Origin: Camillea tinctor
Taxonomy: Eukaryota > Ascomycota > Sordariomycetes > Xylariales > Xylariaceae
Direction of reading: 5' to 3'
DNA: 64,000 nucleotides
NCBI GenBank assembly: GCA_022578605.1
Contig: MU394051.1
Location: 917,664-981,663, forward strand
Part shown: positions 22,665-34,065 of the stretch, piece after piece
Layout: every line of letters begins with the position of its first letter
Position numbering within the stretch: position 1 is the stretch's first letter
Translations under genes and position numbers: made by a program
The notes under the pieces: generated by a model
Seen by the model: only the letters and a program-made list of their open reading frames with translations
Told to the model about the DNA's origin: nothing
The model's database searches: none

Positions 22665-22977
22665 AAGCCATCCTCCACCTTTCTTATGACTCTTGGGAAT
22701 GCCTGTCTATGAAACTCGAGAGCCTTTGCGTATACTTCAGTCAGCAGTTTTAGAGAAACATCCCTTGTTTCGATTAGTATCGTTTTCATCTATAAACAGT
22801 GCGTCTCCTATCAATAGATCCAACTTACTGGCTCCTTGATTCAGGCGAGATTTATCGTTCAGTTATGTCATTATGCCTAGATATGAGGAAAGGAGGTGAT
22901 TCCGCTAAGTTACTGTTGACTGTAGGACTGCGCTTCTGGGGGTCAGGAGCCCAATGTGTAGGTGAGGCTAATGCCAT
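22665..22977 (-). pseudogene. Disrupted 5' end of the DUF7708-like gene
   Basis: Upstream of the long frame the minus strand keeps protein-like sequence in changing frames. From an ATG at 22977 one frame reads MALASPTHWAPDPQKR and runs to a TAA after about 41 codons. A second frame, the same as the long downstream one, contains SKLDLLIGDALFIDEND. A third frame gives TEVYAKALEFHRQAFP before the original frame resumes at KGGGWLLKETTF near 22680. At least two frame changes and one in-frame stop are therefore needed to join them. Either several tiny introns exist, which I could not place with good splice sites, or frameshifts and a stop have inactivated the gene. The first TAA could come from CAA by a RIP-type C-to-T change, which is inference. 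A GTAAGT near 22831 keeps the intron option open. Confidence 0.5.
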
Positions 22978-23857
22978 AGTTGCTGGAAGCTATGGGGGTT
23001 TGATAGCTTAGACCTCGGGGCAATTATTGCTGGACACAGAGCTGCTAAATCTATACTTGTTAAGCCAATTTTTACCTAGTATTCAGAAGGCTCGGTATCT
23101 TGGATTCAAATGGAATCTTTGGGGTCCCTTGAATATAACGCATCATGAAAAAGGGAGGATGCATGAGCAGGGGGCTTAGCTCCTAGTTTATACAATTCAT
23201 CCCACCTATGATGCATAGGTCAAAGTCGGCCCATGATTTGAGAATCAGCACAGCCTTATGATCTACAGCATGATAGTATATATAGATATGGGAGGCATCC
23301 GTCAATGAAGATAGTTCGTGTATAACATATGGAAAGAGTAGCTATTACCTAGTGTAGTCTACATCCTAAAACTAATAACTACTGTCCTACTAAAATCGAC
23401 TGTTCGTAGATCGCATTAGTTTTCGTGGTAGTGGTGATATAAACTGTCTATAAGCAGTAGATTGCGCTTTTATCTAGTTTAACGCAGCCATGTGGCGGAG
23501 TTGAGTGCCCTTCTTAGCTGCTTACATGTTGCGATATACCCAACTAACAAGGTGGTAGCCTTACACGCTTCCAAAGTCTTCCCCGCTCTCCTTTCTCCTC
23601 GTTTACGAGAGAAACCAAGGCTTCCCTTAATAGTTCTATTCGATTTGTATACCATCCAGTTATATTTTGCTCTTTGGAATTGATGCTCTGCCTATTACGA
23701 ATACCTTGTTCTTATAGATTATCATACGTATTGATCTAGCACTCCAGGTTTTCTTTTGCATTGAATGGAAGCCAATATATGATCTAAAGGCCTTGGACCA
23801 GTGAAGTCTGAATTTCAGCATTTCAACACCCTTAATATAAGACTTAATATTCTTAAG

Positions 23858-26800
23858 ATGTTCAATCCACTAGCTATCGACACTTCCCAAGATACCGAAG
23901 TCAATGAGACGATATCGCAGGACCAGACAGATGCTAACCGGAAAGACCCTTTGTCGGAACGACCGAGGTCGAGATCGAGTAGTGTATCTAGCAGTATGTC
24001 TCATGGTAGTACCACGCGCTTCGTCAGAGGTACCACTACTAAAATACAAATTCTGTAGCCGATACATCTTCAACCGATTCGATAACCGTCCATAGTCTAG
24101 ATAGACCGGCTAGAATGCCGAGGTTACCGGGCCCATTACCACCAACATTCCAACAACCACAACTACGACAAGAACGAACAGAACAAATGAGTCCAAACAT
24201 ACCGGATATCTCAGACTCAGAGGCTGAAGCATCCGCCCCCCAAAATGGCCTAGAGTACGAAACTCTGAGAAAGATGATGAAGTCCATCCCTGGGCTGGAA
24301 TTCTACAAGGATAAAGACTACTGTCGGGTCGTCGACTTCTTACTAGCTACAATATCCAAGCTCAAGGTTGAGAACTCTGCATTGAAGCAACAGATTAATA
24401 ATGCCTCGATATCGAGTCTGCTCGCCCAGTCGACAGAAAGCTCCAGAGAGAAAGATCACGAAGACGAACCTCACGACAGTCCAAAGGCACCCACATATGA
24501 TATATGTCATGAAGTGAAATGCAGACATACCAATGCACCAAACCATGGCAGTGTGATAAACTACTTCCGAGATACCCCTAGATTGTTCAAAGGAGATAGT
24601 GTCATGGACCACCTCCGAGGATGCGTTGCCGTATCGAACATGCTAAAATATTTTGAGGAACATCCAGACACGGCGTTCGTTGTGAACAACGAGTACACCT
24701 GCGAAGACATCCGGTCCCGGACGGTGCAAATAGTAGGCTTCCGAAGTGGCCGACTAATGGCGGATTCAAGTCCGGCTGAAAGCAATATCACTAATGTAGC
24801 ACTTCGGGTATCTCTCGTGCGTGCATTAGTGGCGGTCATGAATACTCATACAGGGCGCTTCAAAGGATATTGCAGCAGAAGGCTACCATTGCAGTTTTCT
24901 GAGCCATACTTCTTTTTCTACGTCCACAATAGAACATTTATGGAGCTAGCAGATAAAAGTGACCTCGACGATTATGATAGAGATGCCATCAAGCTTTTAT
25001 GTTCCTACTTCGAGAAAACCTGGAGACAGGATTGGGACGAGGCCGATGAGCTCTTCGCCAAGGGGAAGGTAAATAAAAAGCATTATAACAAGCTCTTTCG
25101 TCCTGGAGAGCTGCTTATTGGCGTAAAAGATAGCCGGGAGGATGCGGTCACCGCTTGTCAGGTGATGGACTGGCCATGGGCAGGTCCTATGCCGGGTGCT
25201 CTACAGGGGCCTCAGCATGTGAGAACCATGTCATGGGAATTCAACGGCAATTTTCAAAAACAAGAATCTCTTATTCCAATAAGTGATATATCAGCGAAAG
25301 AGCTCAGTGATAATATCGAGACAGATATTACAACCCTACCTCCGTACCCGTTGAGATTTGCCAAGGAACCCGATCTCATAGAAGAGCAACTAATATCACG
25401 GGGTACAAAATTTTGGAATTGCCGAAAGCAAAAGCTCATCTGCTATATGGATTCCAAGAAGCATGATGACAGTCAGGTATACTTCTCTCTAGCTTTTAGT
25501 TTTGTGTATCGAAACCTTATCTCTATACTCATACCTGTATAGGCCGAGCGGCGGTTCATGGTTGACTACACCGTATTCCAAAGGATGCATCCCAAGAAGG
25601 ATATATTCGACACAACGGAGGATCACCTCGGACAGAAAGCAATGAATAGGAATGAGCCGCCTGAAGGGACTTTTTTAGCATGCCTACCAGCAAGGATCCA
25701 CGCTTATGATCTTTCAGACAAGAAATGGAGTAAGTCATTCTACACCGCAGTTCGTGATTCTTGAACTAACCGCGCTCTCGCCTCAGAACTCATACCTGTC
25801 GATCAGACAACAGATGTAACTTGGAACAAGAACATCTTCAAACGTTTAGTTTTACCAGCCCAGACTAAGGAGCTAGTCCAAGCGGTAGTTACTGCACACG
25901 GTCAGCAGATAACCGGTGGTGCCGATATCGTTGGCGGCAAAGGGCAAGGCGTTCTTATTCTGCTGCATGGTGGGCCGGGGACAGGGAAAACACTCACAGC
26001 TGAAGGCATTGCTGAGGAACAAGAGAGAGCTCTGTTTAGAGTTACGTGTGGAGATATTGGGATAGAACCAGCCAAGGTTGAACGAGTAGGTGACAAATCA
26101 AATACGAGCCCATTACTAGCAGTAACTAACTCCTCCTAGTATCTCAAGGTTGTACTTGGAATTGGAAAGGCTTGGGGTTGTGGTAATTCCCCTTTAGCTT
26201 TGCTTCGTCTCTCCAGTCAACTGACACCTGACAGTGGTTCTCCTTGACGAAGCAGATGTCTTCCTTGAGGAGCGTAGTCCTGTTGATCACAAAAGAAATG
26301 CCATTATTTCTAGTGCGTAATAAGGTCTGATCGCCTTGAACCTGACGCGGTGCTAACGTGACCTAGTCTTCCTGCGTGTGCTGGAGTATTACGACGGAAT
26401 CCTCATCCTAACAACCAACCGAGTTGGCCGCTTTGACGAAGCCTTCAAGTCTCGAATGCAGTTAGCACTAGGCTACCCGAACCTCGACGAAGGGCAACGG
26501 GGGCGGATATGGCTCAATTTCTTCCAGTTGCTCGATAGCAAAAAGGAACGCTTTGATATCAGGGACTTGAATCTCAATGCCCATAAGCTCGCTAAGTTCG
26601 ATATCAATGGTCGGCAGATCAGAAATGCTGTTATGATGGCTCGCCATCTAGCCAAATTTCGAAACCAGCGATTGGTCTATAAGCATGTGCAAGAGGCAGT
26701 ATCATCGGTTGTTAAGTTTGATGAGTATCTTCAAAATCTGAAAGGTGCTTCAGATGATGAATTCGCAGAATATGATAGAGTAAGAGCTAAAATAACTTGA
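23858..26800 (+). CDS. AAA+ ATPase with DUF7025-like N-terminal domain (seven exons)
   Basis: Exons 23858-23993, 24059-25476, 25543-25729, 25787-26085, 26140-26182, 26235-26312 and 26367-26800 join to an 864-residue protein; all six introns (52-66 nt) have GT-AG ends and keep frame. The first intron has GTATGT and TACTAAA signals. The start is the ATG at 23858; the frame opens earlier only with a GTG. The N-terminus is Ser/Arg- and Pro-rich and disordered, followed by a short coiled coil (about 130-150). A DUF7025-like domain typical of fungal AAA proteins follows (about 240-400, with PYFFFYVHNR). The single AAA module carries Walker A GGPGTGKT (about 642-649), Walker B VVLLDEADVF (about 695-704) and a sensor TTNR (about 736-739). 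All catalytic motifs are intact. Substrate unknown. It is transcribed away from the neighbouring DUF7708-like gene, with about 880 bp between them. Confidence 0.88.
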
Positions 26801-29800
26801 GGAGGACGGAAAACTATACTATGAAGATATATGTTGTTCGTTCGGCCCCTGATGAGCTAGGTCACAAAGCTACATACTTCATGTTATGCGTAACGGTTTT
26901 GTTTTTTTTCTAGTTAGTCAATTAAACACGAAAAATTACCTAGTAACGTATCAATACTTCTCAAATTTCAGGTGTTACATGTAATATGTCAATAAAAGTT
27001 AATGGATTAAACATAATATCATAAACTCATCACCGCCATTTTAGCTATCCTTCTCTCTCCTGTCAGTGACCAACAGGTGATCTACTGTGGTAAGTGCCCC
27101 ATGATTGGTTCAAGACAATGCGCCCATTGCTCTCATGGTTAGATCTGACAATGACTGCATAGACAACGGCAGTTCAATGAAACATTAAAACCGTTAAGAT
27201 TCTCAGAAAGATCTTATTTAACAGATAATGCAAAAGTAGTGGTAGTATAGGGCAGTATTATAAGTATGTTAAAACAATCGAGTACTTAAAACGTAGATCT
27301 ACGAGCTTTCTCAATGTTTTTTTTTCCTGTGGGAGAATACCATGCGATAGTCATTTGATTTTGAGGAAGAATAGACTTGACTGATAGGTTAAAAAATACG
27401 CGAAATTTCCCATTCGGATGTACTTCTGTTTGTATTGATGTCGTGCTCGTGCTCGTGTTCTTCCATTATCCATGTTCTAGAAAAGTGAGTTGATACAGGC
27501 GAAGAGTAATGTGTCGGTCTTTTCTTATATATAAATATATAACAGCCAACAATCCGAATAAGTTAATGTCTGCCTAGGTAGGAAACAACATCCTGTCATG
27601 AAGGGGGAAATTCTACTACTGAGTATGACGAGCCAAGATTGTACATTATCTTGAAAATTGAACCAAGCTCTTATGGAACCTAGCCTGTGGTCAATGTCAC
27701 TGCTGGGGGCTAGGCCACGAATATCGATACATAATAGATATTCAACAATTCTAGCTATCAAGGCTATAGGTCATTGAAATAGCACATGTAATATATGTTG
27801 TATAATTGTCCAAGGTCACCCCCCCCCCCCCCCCCTCCTCCCCCTGCATGCCTATGTAGATAATGTCGTGTAGCACCTATGAAGTACGGTATTTAATGGT
27901 CTAAGCTAGCATTTAGGTAATGACTTACAAGGAAGTAAATGGGTAGAAAATTTGTAGTCTGGTTTCAACCCTGCTCGCTAAGGTACGTCATGCATAGTGG
28001 GCTTCAGGGTGCAATACCCACTTTGAAAATAGCATCATTTTGCTAGCTCCGAAGTATCAGGGGGTAGGGCAAAGGGGGTTTTTAAAGGACATGGATGGGT
28101 CAAGTTGCACACCACCTCGACTATCAGAATTGATTGGCCTTGGTAAGTATAAATTACCTAAAACAATCAGGTGTTGCTTGGGCTGCTTTTGGGGTAACTT
28201 TGTAATGGCACAACCTTATCGGCTGGCCAAGTTAAATGTATAGTACCTAGGTACATAGGTTAAGTGCTACTTAGGTTACTTGATTCTATCTCTTTCTGGG
28301 ACTTATACTGATTTGAACTATAAACAATACTTTGTGATATTATAGCAGCATGGTCGCATGCGATTTTCGTGGGTGCGGATTACACATGTCATGATATCAG
28401 GACTAATTAGATGGGATATCTTTCTTTCACGTAAGTTTCTGTGATTTTACCTAGATGAAAACTTGGTGCGCATACTGTCGCATTGGGATGTAGTTCATAG
28501 GTGTTGGATATATTTTAATTGGGTGGCTGCTGTTGCGGTTGGCGAAATGACCTAACTTATGTAGATGTACATCGGGTAGGAAAGAAACCTCTTATATAAG
28601 GGGGTTACCTGCTCACATGCAGCATGCAAGTGGCGTGTATAAACAGGCTAGAACGCATAGCTGGAATGGGAAAGTTAATTGAGAAAATTGGAGAGTAGTC
28701 TGGCTTGGAAAATGCATCGTACATAAGGACCGAGAAATCCATCATGGGTATTGATTGGCGACTACTCTTTTTTTTTTTTCGTCTTTCATTTCCTTCCCAA
28801 TCTTGCTCAACACCGAATACTTGCATACCCACCGCCTGTAAACAATCAATACATGTATATCAACTAGCACACAAATGAGTATCGGCTGAAATAGAATAGG
28901 AATACCATCTAGGTAGATAGAGGTAAGGGACGAAAGATATATATATACGTAGTCTAAAGTAGATGAGTGGGTAGATAGATCAGTAGAGAGGTGGGATTGC
29001 CATAAGCTGATGAAAGCACGGAGGAGGTATCGGAGGGAGGGAAAGAGAGAAAAAAGGAGGGTATGATGAGAGCCAAGCAAGCTGACACGACAGTTGGACA
29101 GCTGGATGACATGTGTTCGATAGGCGAGAACTCAAGATCTGTCAAGATCTGTCTTGATCGACGGGAACGGGAATAAGACAAGGCGCTAGACATTTAATCT
29201 AGCGGTATGTAGGGAAACAATGACGACTTATAGGGCTGAATCTAAACAACGGGAGTTCCCCCTTTTGTCGTAACCACCCCCACACTCTGGTTATGCAAAG
29301 CTGATTGGTGCGCACAATTGACATTGATGGATTGATTAGCTGCTAGTACATAATCATGGTTAGTAAGTGATTTTAATGTTGAGCTTGCGAGACTGCGATT
29401 GAGGGTATCGATTACTTATACATTTACCTATCTAAGGTTAGGTTAAATGGATATGATTTGGAAAAGTAAAGAATGAATAATTGATGGTAACTAGGCAGAT
29501 TTTTTTTAGATACCTAGGTACCTTTACATAATATTCAAGCACTTTACTTTGGACATAACCAGCAAGGCGACAGCAATGAATTGATATTTATAGCATTGAT
29601 ATTGATGGGTTAGGTAAGGATATATCAATTATTTAGGTTAGATTAGATACGTAGGTACCTGAGTTATATAGGTACGTATCTTAATGTATAATGATAGCGA
29701 GTACAGCAACTTGGCAAAAAATAATACTAATACTAATAATAATAATAATAACCTGTGAGTTCGTCTGAACTCTTTTTGATTTGCTTAGGAAGGTTTCATT

Positions 29801-30381
29801 CATTCATTCATCTCGAGTTCCTGCATTGGTTTAAAAAATAAATAAAAAAAGGTCATCAACTTAAAATGGCGAATGGAAATGGGTTACATATGTATAAACC
29901 TAATTAAGTAATGGTCCGTGATGCGCTGCTTGTGAGGTTCCGCCTAGGTCTGTGTGGGGTCTTGGGTCTTGCCTCGCAGGTGGGGATTGGCCTAGGATTG
30001 GCTTATCAGGGCTTACCTAATAAGGGTGGACCAAACCATTCCTGTTGAGGACTAGAGCCAACAACCTCCTGCCGCGACTTCAACCACCATTTTGCCTTCC
30101 TGACGACGTCTCCTCAACGCGACTTGGCCTGAGAAATACTCTTGATCGTGCAAGAACTCGCCGACACGCCTTAGAATCACCACAAAAGTACCTACTGCAT
30201 CCAGCTTGGTCGTTTTCAAATGCATTTTCCCCCAATTCAGCCGCACGCCAAGCCCTTTCCCTCGCCTCCTTGCGACGTGCTGATCTAGCCACTCTACTCA
30301 TCATCACCACCTTTGACCCTTCTCTCTCTCCATATCCTTCTCTTGTTCCAAAACAAAAAATAAAAATAGAAAATATATAGA
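26801..30381. other. Intergenic region, no supportable gene
   Basis: No recognisable gene. It includes a 17-base poly-C run (27819-27835), a CGTGCT repeat near 27441, two TACCTAGGTA palindromes (28244-28253 and 29511-29520) and an AAT trinucleotide run near 29730-29750. The last 300-400 bases probably hold the 5' untranslated region of the Nto1-like gene. Confidence 0.55.
27819..27835. repeat. Poly-C run of 17
   Basis: Uninterrupted 17-base C homopolymer, followed by CTCCTCCCCC. Such tracts are prone to length errors in sequencing. Confidence 0.95.
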
Positions 30382-33300
30382 ATGGCGCCGAGTCCTAGAA
30401 CACCGAGGCAAACCACCTACATGCGTCCACGCGGCCGTCAGAAGCAGTCGGCCACCGCCGCGCGACGCGCCAGAGACGGGAGTATCGTAGCCGCCACCGA
30501 GCCCCCTCCCAAGCGCCGGCGCTACATTCCTGGAGGCCCTGGAGGAGGAGGTAGATTTATCGATAAGAACGGAAACGAGACAAACGAACCCGTTACCACG
30601 ACTACCGGCCGCTCAAGAGCACGACCTTCCCTATCTAATAATAATGCCGCCTCCCCCTCCATCTATCCCGCCAGACGCGAGCGCAGTACTCGGACCCGCA
30701 CCGCCACCCGAGTCAACGCCGACGACGAGATGCAGATCAGTTCTGCTGCCGCTGTGGCAGCTGCTGTGGTGCAGAACGAAGGGTACAAACCCAGAGAAGA
30801 GCGGGGATGGGAAGAGTTCCACCCAAACCTAGATATAGACGGCATCTTTATGCTGTTTCATGCCGAGGATGTCGATGGAACCGCCAAACCCATACCAGAA
30901 ACCCCGTCGGGGAAAGGCCCTGGTGAATTCAATGATGCTGCCAGCCCATCCAAGAACCCGAACCTCGCTTCTACGGCGAACACACCTGCTGGGCAAACCA
31001 ACAGTCCCTACGCCACACCACTACATCTCCCGCTGACCACGCCGACTAGACGGCGCGGTGCGCGACAACCCCGAGATTCCTTATATGCCACACGCGCCGA
31101 AGGGAATCTGGCTCCCAACACCCCTACCCCACTCCCCATCCAAGGCCAGAATAACAAGGAGAAGCTTGATCTCAAGCAGCCGTCGTATCGCAAGACAGAT
31201 CGCATTTTGCTCTTCGAGAGTAAGACGTTTGGTCAGGCGCGATATGTGGACAAGGCTATGATGAATGTCGGATACCAAGAAAGTGATAACTATATACGGC
31301 CAGACCGAAGGTTGATCAAGGCTACTGACGCCAACATCGAGGAGGAAGTAGAGCTGATTGCTGCTTCCAAGGCTGATGGCGACTCGTCGCACCCGCCAGG
31401 CAGCAATCTTGGCCGTGTTGAGTATGACATGGATGAGCAAGACGATATGTGGCTGGAGGCGTACAATAGGCATCGCACTGGACAAGGCTGGAATGCTGTC
31501 ACCCGGGAGGTATTCGAGATCACCATAACCAAAATCGAGAAGGAGTGGCATGCTCTCGAGAAGCGCATACCGAAACCCAACCCGAAACCGCCGCAGACTC
31601 ATCGACCTCGATCCAGTTCTGCCGCGGCTGTTAATGGCGAGCCCCAAGCTGGAGAAGAGCAAGATAGCAAATGCGCCATCTGTGACGATGGGGACTGTGA
31701 AAACACCAATGCGATTGTCTTTTGTGACGGGTGTGATCTTGCAGTGCACCAAGAATGCTATGGTGTTCCGTTTATCCCCGAAGGCCAATGGTTGTGTCGA
31801 AAGTGCCAGCTAATTGGTCGTGGGATCCCGGTGAGTTCTTTATCCCCTAGCTACTACATCCCATCGCCTTGTGTCATTCGACCTTCTGCTAACATAGAAT
31901 CGTAGACGTGTATCTTCTGTCCCAACTCAGATGGTGCCTTCAAGCAGACTAACTCGTCGAAATGGGCTCACCTGCTCTGTGCCATGTGGATACCCGAAGT
32001 CACCCTGGGAAACCATACCTTTATGGAGCCGGTCATGGATGTCGAGAAGGTTCCGAAGAGCCGCTGGAAACTCACCTGCTACATCTGCAACCAGCAGATG
32101 GGCGCCTGTATACAGTGTGGCAACAAGGCTTGCTACCAGGCATTCCACGTAACCTGTGCTCGTCGTGCTCGTCTCTTCTTGAGAATGAAGAATAGCTCGG
32201 GTGCGTTGGATGTACTGGATGGTAGCACAAACCTGAAGGCGTTGTGCGATAGGCATTGTCCTTCTGAATATGCCAAAGAGAACGATGTAACCCGCGCTAC
32301 TAAGAGAGCCAAGAAGTTCTACAAGAAGACAATGCGAGATCGCATCTGGGCCAACAGCCAGGCATCGGCTATGGCCATAGCGGCGTCACACCGACATGCT
32401 ATAACCGAGCACCCCCCGGATGAATCCCAGATGACCGGTGCTAAGCTTTCGGCCGTGCTCGGAGACAACAAGAAGGGACAGCAAGTCCGGTCAATATGGA
32501 AGTTGCCGTCGGGAGCTCCTGTGATTCCCCAAGCCGTCTTCGAGATCGTCGAGGCATCACTACAACGTTTTAACTTCCTGAAGCGTAGAGAATTCGTCAG
32601 CGATGCTTGCCGATATTGGACATTGAAGCGCGAAATGCGACGCGGTGCTGCTCTTCTCAAGAGACTTCAGCTCCAAATGGAGACATTCTCTTCCATGGAG
32701 CTCACGCGGCGCAATTTCGCTGCTATGGGACCTAGCGGCAAAGCGAGATTATCGAGGAGGATCGAGTTTGCGGAGACACTGCTGAAAGATCTCGAGCAGC
32801 TCAAGGCCATGTCCCAGGACATCGTAGAACGGGAGCGGAACAAGTTGGACGCCGCCGAAATGGAGCAAGATTTTGTCGATACTTGCTACTTTCCAGTCCA
32901 CAAGATGCTTCTACCTGCCGTCGAGAAAGCCATCACGTAAGTTACTCAAGGTTCCTATTATCGTGCTATTCACTAAGCAATCAATAGGTTGGACAAGAAT
33001 CTCTTCCAAGAGGGTCTTCTCAAGTTACAAGCTAAGCTAGAAGAACGGTTTTACACCACAACCCTAACCTTTTCTCGCGATTTCTGTGAGATCATTAGTG
33101 AAGGCATTAATACAGAGCCGCAAGTACCACCTGAGCCGCTCCAGAAACTTATTACGGCTGCTCCGGCCCCTTCTAAATCCGACTTTTTCGATCATCGTGA
33201 CCGGAAGAGACTCGGCAAACGGATTCTCAAGTCAATCCAGCCTCAGCTTGAAACTGCCCTTCATCTGGAAGCCGAAGCAAGCCATAAGTCGTTTGATAGC

Positions 33301-34065
33301 ATGAAACGAGAGCTAGAAAGTATGATGGAGGCCAGCCTCGAACTACGCCCTAAGGTCGCCAATCAAGGAAACGCAGAAGCGGAACAGAGCGAGGATACTA
33401 TAATGGTAGACTCATCAGCTGCCGGTATCACTATCGGCGAACCGACTGATGACGACGATGATGCCCCCGCTGAGGAAGATGCTCAAGGCGATATCGCCAT
33501 GGCTGATGCTGATACACAAAATGTGCCAACAAAAATGGACATTGACTCGTCTAGCCTTGAAGCAGATAACAAGGCTGAAGGGACACAACCAACCACTGAC
33601 CCAGTCGTTGTGCAGGACACAGAGCCGGCTGCGTCAAAGTCGGAACCAGTAATGAAAGGAGCACAATCCCTAGATACCCCGCCGGCCACCAACGGCTATG
33701 TCACCGCACCACCTGCAGATCAATCTGGACCCCCAACCCCTCCCCAGTCTAATGGCAGCTTTGGCCAACAGCCGTCAGACACGCTTACAGAAGGCGGTAT
33801 TCCATGGTACCTTCAGGACTTCGAACCTGAGGGTACATCTGCAGTGCAGGAACAATGGCAAGGACGAGATGCCGTTCGTAGCCTTAGCGAAGAGCTCACT
33901 GAAATTGACGACGACGAGCTTAAGGGGCTCGGCGTCGAAATCAATGAAGACAGCATAACGGCATCGCCTGCCAACGGCGGCACTAGTGCCGAAGTGGCCA
34001 ATACGAGCCCGACCAAGAAGGGCGCCAAGGCTAAAAAGCGCAAGGCACCTTCTAGAAGACGATAA
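30382..34065 (+). CDS. NTO1: Nto1-like EPL1/PHD-finger subunit of the NuA3 (Mst2-type) histone acetyltransferase complex
   Basis: Exons 30382-31830, 31906-32936 and 32988-34065 give 1185 residues; the introns (75 and 51 nt) start GTGAGT and GTAAGT. The N-terminus is a basic Ser/Thr-rich tail with AGRKRR-like patches (PPPKRRRY). An enhancer-of-polycomb-like segment covers about 140-395 (GWEEFHPNLDIDG through DDMWLEAYNRHR). A PHD finger with the CxxC...CDGCDLAVHQECYG pattern spans about 431-476. A zinc-knuckle/extended PHD follows (about 484-600, CIFCPNSDGAFK, WAHLLCAMWIPEV, CYICNQQMGACIQC). This EPL1-PHD-ePHD order defines the BRPF/Jade/Nto1 family; no bromodomain is seen, as in fungal Nto1. 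The C-terminal third is acidic and disordered and ends in a basic KKGAKAKKRKAPSRRR tail. In yeast Nto1 helps target the complex to methylated H3K4/H3K36 chromatin. Symbol assigned by family. Confidence 0.93.
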
